Notes under the pieces: generated by a model | Database searches by the model: none | Told to the model about the DNA's origin: nothing | Seen by the model: the letters and a program-made list of their open reading frames with translations, nothing else | Part shown: piece after piece, positions 32,783-41,933 of the stretch | Layout: each line of letters opens with the position of its first letter | Position numbering within the stretch: position 1 is the stretch's first letter | Origin: an uncultured beta proteobacterium | Lineage (GTDB): Bacteria > Pseudomonadota > Gammaproteobacteria > Burkholderiales > SG8-39 | Assembly (NCBI GenBank): GCA_903928055.1 | Contig: CAIYPG010000144.1 | Coordinates: forward strand, 1-51,065 | Direction of reading: 5' to 3' | DNA: 51,065 nucleotides | Program-made: the position numbers and the translations under genes

Positions 32783-33322
32783 TCAGCGCCGGTCGTAAAT
32801 GACGAAGTCGAATGGCAGCACCCCGCCAGTCCCGCCGGATTCGCGTGAAATCTCTTGCCACTCCCCGGGCACATACGTCGGAAAGAACGCATCACCTTCC
32901 ACGTCGGCGAGGACTTCGGTGAGATGCAGGCGATCCGCCGATGGCAGCGCCAGGGAATAAATTTCGGCCCCGCCAATGACAAAAGCCTCATCCGCCGTGA
33001 TGCCGCGCAATGCGTCGTCCAGCGAAGCGGCAAAACGCACCTGTGCTTCGGGCCACTGCACCGGCTGATGCCCGCCGGCCGAGCGTGAGATCACGATGTT
33101 CTCGCGCCCTGGCAACGGCTTGCCCAGCAGGGCCACGATGGAATCGAAGGTCTTGCGGCCCATGATGACCGGATGGCCCAGCGTGAGCGACTTGAAGCGT
33201 TTCAGGTCGGCGGGCAGGTGCCATGGCAGTGCGTTGCCACGGCCGATGACGCGATTCTTCGCCAGTGCAGCAATCAGCGAAAGACGTGGTGCTTTTTTTT
33301 GCGGTGGTGTGGAAGGCATCAT
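32783..33322 (-). CDS. folA: dihydrofolate reductase
   Basis: The 179-residue enzyme reduces dihydrofolate to tetrahydrofolate with NADPH. LIAALAKNRVIGRGNALPWHLPADLKRFK carries the substrate and Met20-like loop, GHPVIMGRKTFDSI the NADPH site and FVIGGAEIY the second nucleotide motif. It converges on the 52-aa gene. Its start lies 36 bp from the divergent qseE start. It works with thyA about 5 kb away. Confidence 0.96.
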   Translation of the reverse strand: MMPSTPPQKKAPRLSLIAALAKNRVIGRGNALPWHLPADLKRFKSLTLGHPVIMGRKTFDSIVALLGKPLPGRENIVISRSAGGHQPVQWPEAQVRFAASLDDALRGITADEAFVIGGAEIYSLALPSADRLHLTEVLADVEGDAFFPTYVPGEWQEISRESGGTGGVLPFDFVIYDRR

Positions 33323-33357
33323 GTTTTGTCGCAGGCAAGTGGGGCATTATAGAGGCG

Positions 33358-34872
33358 ATGAAAGCCGCCTTTGACGTTTACTACCCGCGCTCGTTTTTCA
33401 AGCTGCTGCTGCTGGCGCTGGCGGTGGTCGCGCTGCCGCTCATCCTCGCCTTTGTCAATGCGGCACTGTATGTCGAGCGTCTTGCCGACCAGAGCCAGAC
33501 CGTGGTCGTGCAGGCCGCGCAAGCCGCGCGCGGCAGCCGGCTGCTGATGGAGCAGGTAACGACGCTGGAGCGCGCGGTGCGCCAGTACATCATTCTAGGC
33601 GATGCAGCCATTCTCGAAAATTATGAAAACCTGCGCCGGCGTTTCAAGGCCAATGCCAGTGATCTTTCGCAGTTGCCGCTCGATGAGCCGCAACTGCGTG
33701 AACTGAACCGCACCATCGACAAGGAACAGTCGCTGTTTGAATTGTTGCGGGCCCAACCGCCGGGCGTCGAGATCGTTCCGGCGCAGCGCGACAAACTGAT
33801 CGAGGGCTACCTCGAGTTGTCAGGTCTGGCGCGCGGTGTGCTCGATGTGAGCAATGCCCTGATAGACCGGGAGGTGGAACAGCTGCGCACCACCGCGGAT
33901 CGGGCGCAGCACATCCTGTGGTGGCAACTGTTTGCGACCGTGCCGATCGGAATACTGCTGGCGGTGTGGGCGACTGTGCTGATTGCGCGTCCGATCCGCC
34001 AGCTGGATCACGCCATCCGCAGCCTGGGCAGTGGCGAGATCGGGCGCGGCAGTCTGGATGGCGCGATACGCGTCGGCGGCCCGGCCGATCTTGTTTATCT
34101 TGGTGACCGGCTGGAATGGCTGCGGCGCCGGCTGCTGGAACTCGAAGAGCAGAAGCAGCGCTTCCTGCGCCATGTGTCACATGAATTGAAGACGCCGCTC
34201 ACGTCATTGCGCGAAGGTTCGGAACTGCTGGCAGACGGAACAGCCGGCGAATTGACGCCGGCGCAGCGCGAAATCGTGAACATCCTGCGGCGCCAGAGTG
34301 CTGAGCTGCAACGCCTCATCGGTGATCTGCTCGACTACCAGCGTGCCCGCGAGGAACTGGCCAGGCTCGACATGGCCCCGATGGATCTTGCAGACGTGGT
34401 GCGACGCGTGGCGGAGGACCATCAGCTGGCCGCGGCGGCGCGCAATATCCGCATCAATCTGGATCTGCAGCCGGCGCCGATGCTCGCTGATGGCGAGAAA
34501 CTGCGGGTGGTGGTGGACAACCTGCTGTCCAATGCGCTCAAGTATTCGCCGGATGGCGGCGCGGTGGCGGTACGGCTGTCCCGGGCCGAAGATGAGCACT
34601 TACTGGATGTTCGCGACAACGGGCCGGGTATTGTGCCCGCGGAGCGGGAGCGGGTGTTCGATTGGTTCTTCCAGGGTGAACGCAGCCACCACGGCCGGGT
34701 ACAGGGCAGCGGACTGGGGCTGGCAATCGCGCGCGACCTGGTGCTTGCACATGGCGGGCGCATTGAAGTCGTGGACGATGGCGCCGCCGCCGATGCGGCG
34801 GCCGGTGCGGGCGGCGCGCATTTCCGGGTTGTGCTGCCGTTTCGCGGCGCCACGTCCGCTCAGGTAAAGTGA
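33358..34872 (+). CDS. qseE: sensor histidine kinase, QseE/GlrK type
   Basis: The 504-residue kinase has a first membrane helix (about 14-38), a periplasmic helical domain, a second helix (about 185-210, ILWWQLFATVPIGILLAVWATV), HAMP, and HisKA with phosphoacceptor His275 in HVSHELKTPL. The ATPase part has NLLSNALKYSPDGG, DNGPGI and GSGLGLAIA. The trio with a lipoprotein and an NtrC-type regulator identifies the QseE-QseG-QseF (GlrK-YfhG-GlrR) system, which in enterobacteria answers envelope signals. Stop and next start overlap (TGATG). Confidence 0.92.
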   Translation: MKAAFDVYYPRSFFKLLLLALAVVALPLILAFVNAALYVERLADQSQTVVVQAAQAARGSRLLMEQVTTLERAVRQYIILGDAAILENYENLRRRFKANASDLSQLPLDEPQLRELNRTIDKEQSLFELLRAQPPGVEIVPAQRDKLIEGYLELSGLARGVLDVSNALIDREVEQLRTTADRAQHILWWQLFATVPIGILLAVWATVLIARPIRQLDHAIRSLGSGEIGRGSLDGAIRVGGPADLVYLGDRLEWLRRRLLELEEQKQRFLRHVSHELKTPLTSLREGSELLADGTAGELTPAQREIVNILRRQSAELQRLIGDLLDYQRAREELARLDMAPMDLADVVRRVAEDHQLAAAARNIRINLDLQPAPMLADGEKLRVVVDNLLSNALKYSPDGGAVAVRLSRAEDEHLLDVRDNGPGIVPAERERVFDWFFQGERSHHGRVQGSGLGLAIARDLVLAHGGRIEVVDDGAAADAAAGAGGAHFRVVLPFRGATSAQVK

Positions 34873-35435
34873 TGTCCTGCATGCATTCCCGACGCCTCAT
34901 TTTCTGCCTTGCGTTCGCACTGACCGCCTGTGGCGGTCTGCAGCCGCTGGGGGGTGGCCCCAGTGGTGTGCGTGAAAGGGTTCCGGCAGCCAGCGCTCCG
35001 GCTCCGGTGCGCAATGACGAGGCCGAGCAGGTGGGGGCGCTGATCGCGTATTCACACTGGCTGACAACCGCCCGCGCCGAAGAGCAACGGCGTGAGGTCA
35101 GCGCCGTCACCCAGTCCCTGGCACGCGATGCCGGCGCCTATGCGCGCGTGAAGCTGGCGCTGTTGCTGGCGGTGCCGGGCAGCGGATTCACCGACGAGAA
35201 TCGGGCAATGGCGCTGCTGGAGCCGCTTGCCGCTGGCGCATCCGTTGCGGCCAGTGGCGCTGGCAATGCCGCACATGCCGGCGGTCCGTTGAGCGAGTTT
35301 GCATTTCTGCTGCATGCGCAACTGGGCGAAAGGGTGCGCGAGCAGAAGCGCTCGGCGCAATTGCGCGAACAACTCGATGCGTTGAAGGCGATCGAGCGCA
35401 GCCTGATCGAACGTGGACAACCGCAGAAAAAGTGA
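34872..35435 (+). CDS. qseG: QseG-like outer-membrane lipoprotein
   Basis: The 187-residue protein has a lipobox, FALTAC, so Cys would be lipidated. The rest is helical and Ala/Glu/Arg-rich with a coiled coil near the end (LGERVREQKRSAQLREQLDALKAIERSLIERG). Position between kinase and regulator matches QseG, which modulates QseE in enterobacteria. Sequence alone would not give the name. ATG 34881 is an alternative start. Confidence 0.8.
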   Translation: MSCMHSRRLIFCLAFALTACGGLQPLGGGPSGVRERVPAASAPAPVRNDEAEQVGALIAYSHWLTTARAEEQRREVSAVTQSLARDAGAYARVKLALLLAVPGSGFTDENRAMALLEPLAAGASVAASGAGNAAHAGGPLSEFAFLLHAQLGERVREQKRSAQLREQLDALKAIERSLIERGQPQKK

Positions 35436-35518
35436 GCGGCTCCGGCGAACGTCCACCGCGGTCCGATGTCAGAGGGGTGCGCAGGCGATTGCACCCCTGA
35501 AACTCAAGGTACTCATCA

Positions 35519-36868
35519 ATGAACAAAGCGAAGATTCTGCTGGTCGATGACGATCCCGACATCCTGACGCTGGTGGCGATGCGACTGTCAGCGGCGGGTT
35601 ACGAGGTTCGGACGGCCGATAGCGGGGAGCGTGCCCTGGCGGCTTTTTCCGTGGACCGGCCCCAGGTGCTGATCACCGATCTGCGCATGGGCGGCATGGA
35701 TGGCATGGCCCTGTTCGAGGCGGTCAACGCGCGTGCGCCGACACTGCCGGTGATCGTGCTGACTGCGCACGGCACGATTCCCGATGCCGTGGCCGCAACC
35801 AAGCGCGGCGTGTTCGGTTTCCTGCCCAAGCCGCTGGACAGCAAGCTGCTGCTTGACCAGGTCGGGCAGGCCGTGCGCCTGTCCGGTGGCGGCAATGTTG
35901 CCGGCGGCGTGGATGAAGAATGGCGTGACGGCATCATCACGCGCAGTCCGAAAATGGAGGACCTGCTGCGGCAGGCAAAAATGGTGGCGCAGTCCGATGC
36001 CGGTGTGTTCATCCACGGGGCGAGCGGCTCGGGCAAGGAGCTGCTGGCGCGTGCGATACACCGTGGCAGCCCGCGCGCAGAGCGGCCTTTCGTTGCGGTC
36101 AATTGCGCGGCGATACCGGAGCATCTGCTGGAGTCGGAACTGTTCGGCCACCGCAAGGGTTCCTTCACCGGCGCGAGCTATGACCACAAGGGGCTCATTC
36201 CCTCGGCTGACGGCGGCACGCTGTTCCTCGACGAAATCGGCGACATGCCCCTGCCGCTGCAGGCCAAGCTGCTGCGGGTATTGCAGGACCGCGAGGTGCG
36301 GCCGGTCGGCGCCACGCAGGGCCAGCTCGTCGATGTGCGCGTGATATCTGCAACGCATCGCGATCTGGATGCCGAAATGAAGGCCGGCCGCTTCCGCGAG
36401 GATCTTTATTACCGGCTCAACGTGGTGTCTCTCGAACTTCCGGTTTTGTCGGAGCGACGCGAGGACATTGCCCCGCTGGCGCAGCATTTCCTGAGGATCG
36501 TCGCGGCACGCAATGGCAAGGACATGCGCGGCATTGCCCCGGATGCGCTGGAGTTGATGCTGAATGCGCCCTGGCCTGGCAACGTGCGCCAGCTCATCAA
36601 CGTGGTCGAACAGGTGGTGGCGCTCAGTCCGCCCGGCATCGTGCCGGCATCCCTGGTGCAGCAGGCGCTGCGACAGGAGCCGCAGCAGTTTGCGTCGCTG
36701 GAGGAGGCGCGGCGCGGTTTTGAGCGCGACTACCTGGTGAGGATATTGCGGATCACCAGCGGCAATGTCACTCGCGCGGCAAAGCTGGCACAACGCAACC
36801 GCACCGAGTTCTACAAGCTGCTGGAGCGCCACGCGCTCGAACCCAAGCAGTTCAAATCACAGGACTGA
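35519..36868 (+). CDS. qseF: sigma-54 activator response regulator, QseF/GlrR type
   Basis: The 449-residue protein has a receiver with Asp54 (LITDLRMGGMDG), an AAA+ sigma-54 interaction domain with GASGSGKE, GSFTGA (214-219, in place of GAFTGA) and TLFLDEIGDM, and a C-terminal Fis-type helix-turn-helix (RITSGNVTRAAKLAQRNRTEFYKLLERH). Phosphorylated by QseE, it should activate sigma-54 promoters. A matching enhancer and promoter lie just downstream. Ser in GSFTGA also occurs in related activators. Confidence 0.94.
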   Translation: MNKAKILLVDDDPDILTLVAMRLSAAGYEVRTADSGERALAAFSVDRPQVLITDLRMGGMDGMALFEAVNARAPTLPVIVLTAHGTIPDAVAATKRGVFGFLPKPLDSKLLLDQVGQAVRLSGGGNVAGGVDEEWRDGIITRSPKMEDLLRQAKMVAQSDAGVFIHGASGSGKELLARAIHRGSPRAERPFVAVNCAAIPEHLLESELFGHRKGSFTGASYDHKGLIPSADGGTLFLDEIGDMPLPLQAKLLRVLQDREVRPVGATQGQLVDVRVISATHRDLDAEMKAGRFREDLYYRLNVVSLELPVLSERREDIAPLAQHFLRIVAARNGKDMRGIAPDALELMLNAPWPGNVRQLINVVEQVVALSPPGIVPASLVQQALRQEPQQFASLEEARRGFERDYLVRILRITSGNVTRAAKLAQRNRTEFYKLLERHALEPKQFKSQD

Positions 36869-36886
36869 AGCCGCGCCTTCGCGTGC

Positions 36887-36917
36887 CTGTCGCTGCATTG
36901 TAGTGATGCAGCGACAG
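36887..36917. other. perfect 12-bp-arm hairpin after qseF
   Basis: CTGTCGCTGCAT and ATGCAGCGACAG are exact inverted repeats around a 7-nt gap. No T-run follows. The arms contain TGTC and GACA half-sites, so this may be a regulator site, a transcript end, or both. Confidence 0.6.
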
Positions 36918-36963
36918 TGATTCCCCTTTGCTTTCAGTGATATCCATGGATGTCCTGCAGGGC

Positions 36964-36981
36964 TGTCGCCTGCGGGTGACA
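36964..36981. promoter_or_regulatory. candidate QseF/GlrR enhancer, TGTC-N10-GACA
   Basis: TGTC (36964-36967) and GACA (36978-36981) with 10 bp between match the site reported for GlrR/QseF at glmY in enterobacteria. It lies about 90 bp upstream of the sigma-54 promoter, a normal enhancer distance. Confidence 0.65.
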
Positions 36982-37057
36982 GAAATGGTCATTGCCGCGT
37001 GCGTGAATATGTCACGCACGCGATGCAAGTCACTGTCGCGGCAGGCGATTCCAATGC

Positions 37058-37072
37058 TGGCACGGCGGTTGC
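37058..37072 (+). promoter_or_regulatory. sigma-54 promoter of the envelope gene operon
   Basis: TGGCAC-N5-TTGC (37058-37063 and 37069-37072) fits the -24/-12 consensus exactly. It lies 68 bp upstream of the EF-hand/BON gene and directly downstream of the gene for a sigma-54 activator. Confidence 0.82.
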
Positions 37073-37139
37073 GCTTAGGAGGGTGGTGCCGGTCGACGTG
37101 TGCCGGTGCCATTCCTGAAAAAAGCAGAAAGGAGTCATC

Positions 37140-37658
37140 ATGAAAAACCGTTACCACATCAAGAAGAGTATCGCGGTGGCCAGCGTGGCCGTGGCTTCAC
37201 TGGCAGGGCTGGCCATTGCCGCGCCAGTGGCCTTCGCTGCGCAGGATGCTGTTCCGGATGTTGCGGGCATCAACATGCGCTTCCAGAAGCTCGACACCAA
37301 CCACAACGGTGTGCTGTCGCGGGACGAAGTGCGGCATATCGCCGATTACGGCAAGGCCTTTGACATGGCCGACGCCAATCATGATGGATACCTGAATCAG
37401 GATGAGTTCATCAAGGCCGAGTCGTTGCACGACCGGGCGCAGGTTGCCGCCTACGTCGATGACAGCGTGATCACCGCCAAGGTGAAGGGTTCGCTGCTCA
37501 AGGAACTGAAGTCGCTGAACGTAAGTGTCGAAACCTACCGCGGACATGTGCTGTTGTCCGGCTTTGTTGATGACGAGGGCCAGGCAAAGAAGGCCTTGCA
37601 GCTGGCCTCTTCGGTCGAGGGCGTGCTCAGTGTCAAGAACGGCATGGCCGTCAAGTAG
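37140..37658 (+). CDS. periplasmic EF-hand and BON domain protein
   Basis: The 172-residue protein has a signal peptide (AVASVAVASLAGLAIAAPVAFAA), two EF-hand loops (DTNHNGVLSRDE 52-63 and DANHDGYLNQDE 78-89) and a C-terminal BON domain (about 104-172: DDSVITAKVKGSLLKE, GHVLLSGFVDDEGQAKKA). EF-hands suggest calcium binding; BON domains attach to membranes, as in OsmY. AAAGGAG precedes the start. It is the first gene behind the sigma-54 promoter, consistent with an envelope-stress role. Confidence 0.88.
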   Translation: MKNRYHIKKSIAVASVAVASLAGLAIAAPVAFAAQDAVPDVAGINMRFQKLDTNHNGVLSRDEVRHIADYGKAFDMADANHDGYLNQDEFIKAESLHDRAQVAAYVDDSVITAKVKGSLLKELKSLNVSVETYRGHVLLSGFVDDEGQAKKALQLASSVEGVLSVKNGMAVK

Positions 37659-37697
37659 CCCGCTGGCACACCAGGAATGCATGAAAGGGGAATGAAC

Positions 37698-38258
37698 ATG
37701 GAAAATATCCAGAAAAATTCACGCATGAACCCGCTGGTCGCCGGCGCGGCGGTTTCGGTGATTGTTGCGAGCATGGTCGGCGTCGCCGCAATGACCGGGA
37801 TGCTTCCCAGCGCGAATTCGCAGAAGCAGGAGGCCGGTTCCGGCGCGGCGGTTGCACCAGAGTCCTCGGCGTCACGGTTATCGGAGGCACGTCGCGAGCG
37901 TGCGCGCCAGTTCGCGCAGAGTTGCGCGAGTTGCGGCACGGTCGAGTCGGTGCGCACCGTCGAGGTTCGCGGCGAAGGCACCGGCCTGGGCGCGGTGGCC
38001 GGGGGCGTGACCGGTGCGGTCATTGGCAACCAGATGGGCAGCGGTCGCGGCAATACCGCGATGACGGTACTGGGTGCGGCCGGCGGCGCATTCGCCGGCA
38101 ACGAGATCGAAAAGAACGTCAAGAAGCACTACACCTACCGCATCACCGTGCGCATGGAAGACGGGACGTTCCGCACCGTCTCGCAGTCGCAACCGCCTGC
38201 CGTTGCCGTGGGTGACAAGGTGCGCGTGGCCGACGGCGTGGTCGTGGTAAGGAGCTGA
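37698..38258 (+). CDS. glycine-zipper 2TM domain protein
   Basis: The 186-residue protein has an N-terminal membrane helix (LVAGAAVSVIVASMVGVAAMTG), then CASCG and a glycine-zipper segment, GLGAVAGGVTGAVIGNQMG and TVLGAAGGAFAGNEIEK, and a beta-rich end (YRITVRMEDGTFRTV). This is the 2TM/SlyB-like pattern of envelope proteins. AGGGG seven bases upstream favours the ATG at 37698. It is the second gene of the putative sigma-54 operon. Confidence 0.85.
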   Translation: MENIQKNSRMNPLVAGAAVSVIVASMVGVAAMTGMLPSANSQKQEAGSGAAVAPESSASRLSEARRERARQFAQSCASCGTVESVRTVEVRGEGTGLGAVAGGVTGAVIGNQMGSGRGNTAMTVLGAAGGAFAGNEIEKNVKKHYTYRITVRMEDGTFRTVSQSQPPAVAVGDKVRVADGVVVVRS

Positions 38259-38260
38259 AC

Positions 38261-38518
38261 ATGAAGCTCCTCATGAAGTCCCTGCGTCCTGTCCGGTTCG
38301 TTGTGCCGGCGATCATCGTGGCTGCGCTGTCCTCCGGCTGCGCAAGCCATCCTTCGAACCAGCAGATCGGCACGGCCGGCGGCGCGGTGATCGGTGGCGT
38401 GCTGGGGTCCGCACTGACTGGCGGTTCCACGGTCGGAACGGTTGGCGGAGCGGCAGTGGGCGGCGTCATCGGCAGTGACATCGGTCGCGAGCAGGACCGG
38501 CAGCGCCGGCGCCGTTAG
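38261..38518 (+). CDS. glycine-zipper lipoprotein (OsmB-like)
   Basis: The 85-residue protein has a lipoprotein signal (IIVAALSSGCASH) and a glycine zipper (IGTAGGAVIGGVLGSALTGGSTVGTVGGAAVGGVIG), ending in a basic tail (REQDRQRRRR). It resembles OsmB/YmgG-type lipoproteins induced by envelope or osmotic stress. It starts 2 bp after the previous gene and is followed by a strong terminator, so it is the last gene of the operon. Confidence 0.83.
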   Translation: MKLLMKSLRPVRFVVPAIIVAALSSGCASHPSNQQIGTAGGAVIGGVLGSALTGGSTVGTVGGAAVGGVIGSDIGREQDRQRRRR

Positions 38519-38603
38519 CAACGCTCGCGGATTGCGCATCCGATTTTCGAGATTCACCCGGACGGTCAAGTGACCCTCCCCACGAGACCGCTTCCGGGTG
38601 ATA

Positions 38604-38632
38604 CCCGCCGCCTTCGGGCGGCGGGGTTTTTA
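38604..38632 (+). terminator. Rho-independent terminator of the envelope operon
   Basis: CCCGCCGCC-TTCG-GGCGGCGGG followed by GTTTTT. The stem also faces the convergent thyA gene. Confidence 0.93.
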
Positions 38633-38642
38633 TTCAGCGGCA

Positions 38643-39452
38643 CTACACCGCGATGGGTGCCTTGATCGCAGGATGCGGGTCGTAGGCTTCCAGCGTGAAA
38701 TCCTCATAGCAGAAATCCGCAAGACTCTTAACGGCCGGATTCAGCTTCATGCGCGGCAGCGGCCGTGGCTCACGTTGCAGCTGTTCGCGCGCCTGGTCGA
38801 GATGGTTCAGATACAGGTGCGCATCGCCCAGGGTGTGCACGAACTCGCCTGGCTGCAGGCCGGATACCTGGGCAATCATCAGCGTGAGCAGCGCGTAGGA
38901 CGCAATGTTGAAGGGCACACCGAGGAAGATGTCGGCCGAGCGCTGGTACATCTGGCAGCTCAGCTTGCCGTCGGCCACATAGAACTGGAAGAACGCGTGG
39001 CAGGGGGGCAGCTTCATTTTGTCCACATCGGCCGGGTTCCACGCGGTCACGATGTGGCGGCGCGATTCCGGATTGCGCTTGATCGATTGCAGCACCTGTT
39101 CGATCTGGTCGATCTTCCGGCCATCCGGGGTTTCCCAGTTGCGCCACTGATAGCCGTAGACGGGGCCGAGTTCACCGTTCTCATCGGCCCATTCGTTCCA
39201 GATCGAGACGCCGTTCTCCTGCAGCCATTTCACGTTCGTGCTGCCCTTGAGGAACCACAGCAGTTCGTAAATGATGGACTTGAGGTGCAGCTTCTTCGTG
39301 GTGAGCAGCGGGAAATCGGCAGCGAGCGGAAAGCGCATCTGCCCGCCGAATACCGACAGCGTTCCGGTGCCGGTACGATCACCTTTTTTCGCGCCATGCT
39401 CCAGCACGTGGCGCATCAGGTCGAGGTATTGGGTTTCCGCGGTACGCAGCAC
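38643..39452 (-). CDS. thyA: thymidylate synthase
   Basis: The 269-residue enzyme methylates dUMP using methylene-tetrahydrofolate. Motifs include [18 protein letters not shown], the active-site Cys in [12 protein letters not shown], and [19 protein letters not shown]. The start is GTG at 39452, with AGGA nine bases upstream; an ATG further up would add unrelated residues. It may be co-transcribed with the sulfurtransferase 40 bp upstream. It links in function with folA and the dCTP deaminase. Confidence 0.96.
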   Translation of the reverse strand: MLRTAETQYLDLMRHVLEHGAKKGDRTGTGTLSVFGGQMRFPLAADFPLLTTKKLHLKSIIYELLWFLKGSTNVKWLQENGVSIWNEWADENGELGPVYGYQWRNWETPDGRKIDQIEQVLQSIKRNPESRRHIVTAWNPADVDKMKLPPCHAFFQFYVADGKLSCQMYQRSADIFLGVPFNIASYALLTLMIAQVSGLQPGEFVHTLGDAHLYLNHLDQAREQLQREPRPLPRMKLNPAVKSLADFCYEDFTLEAYDPHPAIKAPIAV

Positions 39453-39492
39453 GTCGGGTGTTCCTGTGGATATTGTTGCAATGATACCGCGC

Positions 39493-40353
39493 TCAGGGCG
39501 CGGCACTTGCCGGGCCTGTGGCAACGGGACGCGCCGGATCCGCGCACCATTCACTCCATGATCCCGGGTAGAGGCGCGAACCGGTCAGTCCCGCAATTTC
39601 CATGGCGAGCAGGTTGTGGCAGGCGGTGACGCCCGAGCCGCACTGGTGGACGACGGCTGCAGGGGCGGCGCCCTGCAGCACGCGGTTGAAGTCTTCGCGC
39701 AGCTGTGAGGCCTGCTTGAAGCGGCCGTCCGCACCGAGGTTGTTGCGGAAAAAACGGTTCAGTGCGCCAGGGATGCGTCCGCCGACCGGATCCAGGGTTT
39801 CATTCTCGCCACGGTAACGGTCTTCGGCGCGCGCATCGACGACGCGGATCTTGGGATCGTGCAAATGAGCCAGCACGAAATTCACGTCGACGGCGATGTC
39901 GCGAGGTGCGACGGCGATGTTGCCGGGCCGCGGTTGGGGGACTATGCTGTCGGTCGCACGGCCTTCGTCCAGCCATGCCTTCAAGCCGCCATCAAGCACT
40001 GCCACGGAGGAGTGGCCGATCCAGCGCAGCATCCACCACAGCCGCGCGGCATACATTCCTCCGGTGTCGTCATAGGCCACGACCTGTGAGGATGAATTGA
40101 CACCAGCCGCCGCCAGTCTGGCGGCAAAGCGCTGCGGATTGGGCAGGGGATGGCGGCCATTGCGGCCTGTCACCGGCCCTGCCAGATCACGATCAACATG
40201 CAGGAACCGTGCCCCCGGAACATGCGATATCGCATAGGCCTGTTCGCCCGCTTCCGGTTGTGACAGGTCGTGGCGGCAGTCGAACACGATCCACGCCGGA
40301 TCGCCAAGGTGTGCGGCCAGCTCGCCTGCGCCGATCAGCGTGGTGAATGGCAT
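39493..40353 (-). CDS. sseA: sulfurtransferase, 3-mercaptopyruvate type (tandem rhodanese)
   Basis: The 286-residue protein has two rhodanese domains. The active-site loop is CGSGVTA, the form typical of 3-mercaptopyruvate sulfurtransferases, in contrast to CRKGVT of thiosulfate enzymes. The N-terminal domain retains FDCRHDL and [17 protein letters not shown]. It transfers sulfur from 3-mercaptopyruvate to thiols or cyanide. It is separated by 4 bp from the Rieske gene and by 40 bp from thyA on the same strand. Confidence 0.9.
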   Translation of the reverse strand: MPFTTLIGAGELAAHLGDPAWIVFDCRHDLSQPEAGEQAYAISHVPGARFLHVDRDLAGPVTGRNGRHPLPNPQRFAARLAAAGVNSSSQVVAYDDTGGMYAARLWWMLRWIGHSSVAVLDGGLKAWLDEGRATDSIVPQPRPGNIAVAPRDIAVDVNFVLAHLHDPKIRVVDARAEDRYRGENETLDPVGGRIPGALNRFFRNNLGADGRFKQASQLREDFNRVLQGAAPAAVVHQCGSGVTACHNLLAMEIAGLTGSRLYPGSWSEWCADPARPVATGPASAAP

Positions 40354-40357
40354 CGCG

Positions 40358-41461
40358 TTACAGGTGCGGTACCAGCCGCGAGCGGAGGTTCTCGTGGAAG
40401 TGCATCATGCCGTCTTCCATGGGCGACTGGTAGGGGCCGACTTCATTTTCGCCGCGATCGAGCAGCACGCGCCGGCCGCGATCCATGCGCTGGGCGATGA
40501 TGTCGTCCTCCAGTGCCGTTTCGAGATAGGCGGCGCGCTCGGCCTCGACGAACTCGCGCTCGAAGAAGGCGATTTCCTCGGGATAGTAGAACTCGACGAC
40601 GTTTGTGGTCAGTTCAGGGGAGCGCGGAATCAGCGTGGACACCACCAGCACGTGCGGATACCACTCGAGCATGATGTTCGGGTAGTACAGCATCCAGATT
40701 GCGCCGTATTTCGGAACTTCGCCGTTGCGGAACTTGCGCACCGCGTCGTGCCATTTCTGGTAGACCGGCGAGCCGGCCTTCTGCAGGCGGTTGCGAATGC
40801 CCACAATTTGGGACGAATAGGCGCCCTCGATTTCCCAGCGCAGGTCATCGCAGGTGACGAAATTCCCGAGGCCCGGATGGAAGGGCGCAACGTGATAGTC
40901 CTCGAGATAGACCTCGACGAAAGTCTTCCAGTTCTGCCTGTATTCGGTGGTCTCGATATGGTCGAGCACATAACCGGAAAAATCGAACTCGCTGGCCATC
41001 GAGAAGTGTGCAAGGTCCTTCGCGACGTCGCGCTTGCCGGCAAACAACAGGCCCTGCCAGTTCTGCAGCGGCGTCTTGCCCAGGTTCAGGCAGGGATTGT
41101 CCGGAAAGTGCGGCGCACCCATGAGTCCGCCTTCCATGTCGTAGGTCCAGCGATGCAGCGGGCAGACGATGTTCTGCGAATTGCCCTTGCCCTCAAGCAT
41201 GATGGCCTGACGGTGACGGCAGACATTGGAAAGCAGTTCGACGCCATGGGCGTTGCGCACCAGCACCTTGCCGTGGTCCATCCAGGCGAGGGTGTGGTAA
41301 TCGCCGACGTTGGGAACCATGAGTTCATGGCCGACGTATTGCGGTCCGTCATCGAAGATCAGCTTTTTCTCCAGCTCGAACACCCGCGGGTCGAAATACC
41401 AGGAAACGGGCAGTTGGGTGGCATTGGGCTGCAACAGACGGGAACTCAACAAGTCAGACAT
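40358..41461 (-). CDS. Rieske-type ring-hydroxylating oxygenase alpha subunit
   Basis: The 367-residue protein has a Rieske cluster site, Cys81-X-His83-X16-Cys100-X2-His103, and a mononuclear iron site with His190 and His195 in EDYHVAPFHPG. These oxygenases activate O2 to hydroxylate or demethylate aromatic or sterol-like compounds with electrons from a reductase. No beta subunit or ferredoxin gene is adjacent, so it may form a simple alpha trimer. GGAGG precedes the ATG at 41461. The substrate is unknown. Confidence 0.9.
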   Translation of the reverse strand: MSDLLSSRLLQPNATQLPVSWYFDPRVFELEKKLIFDDGPQYVGHELMVPNVGDYHTLAWMDHGKVLVRNAHGVELLSNVCRHRQAIMLEGKGNSQNIVCPLHRWTYDMEGGLMGAPHFPDNPCLNLGKTPLQNWQGLLFAGKRDVAKDLAHFSMASEFDFSGYVLDHIETTEYRQNWKTFVEVYLEDYHVAPFHPGLGNFVTCDDLRWEIEGAYSSQIVGIRNRLQKAGSPVYQKWHDAVRKFRNGEVPKYGAIWMLYYPNIMLEWYPHVLVVSTLIPRSPELTTNVVEFYYPEEIAFFEREFVEAERAAYLETALEDDIIAQRMDRGRRVLLDRGENEVGPYQSPMEDGMMHFHENLRSRLVPHL

Positions 41462-41651
41462 GACCTTGGTGCCTCCTTCTCTCCGGAAACGGCAAAAGTG
41501 GGGAGGGGGGATTTTACCCCCCCTTTGACAGTCGGGGGCGGTGATGGGTGGAGGGCTGGAAATCCCCCGGATTTGACCCGGAGGCCTTGCACAAGTTATT
41601 GTTACGCCTTCGATTTTTTCTGATCCGGCCCAGACAGGGCTGGCCTCCTCC

Positions 41652-41933
41652 ATGCCCAAAACCGGAAAAACCGGAACCGTACCGGGACAGGCTTACGCGT
41701 CCCTTGCTGACAACCCGCTGCCGACCTTCGAGGCGGCCATGGCCGAGCTGGAGGCGATCGTTTCCCGCATGGAGTCCTCCGAGCTGTCGCTGGAGGAATC
41801 GCTCTCTGCGCACAAGCGTGGCCTGGAACTGGCCCGCTACTGCCAGGAAGCCCTGGCCCGTGCCCAGCAGCAGGTCAAGGTGCTGGAGGACGGCATGCTG
41901 AAGACCTTGGCCGAGGTGGACCCGGATGAGTAG
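41652..41933 (+). CDS. xseB: exodeoxyribonuclease VII small subunit
   Basis: The 93-residue protein matches XseB: FEAAMAELEAIVSRMESSELSLEESLSAHKRGLELARYCQEAL. With XseA it degrades single-stranded DNA into acid-soluble oligomers. It overlaps ispA by 8 nt (ATGAGTAG), a common order with ispA and dxs in proteobacteria. The N-terminal 20 residues are an extension. Confidence 0.93.
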   Translation: MPKTGKTGTVPGQAYASLADNPLPTFEAAMAELEAIVSRMESSELSLEESLSAHKRGLELARYCQEALARAQQQVKVLEDGMLKTLAEVDPDE

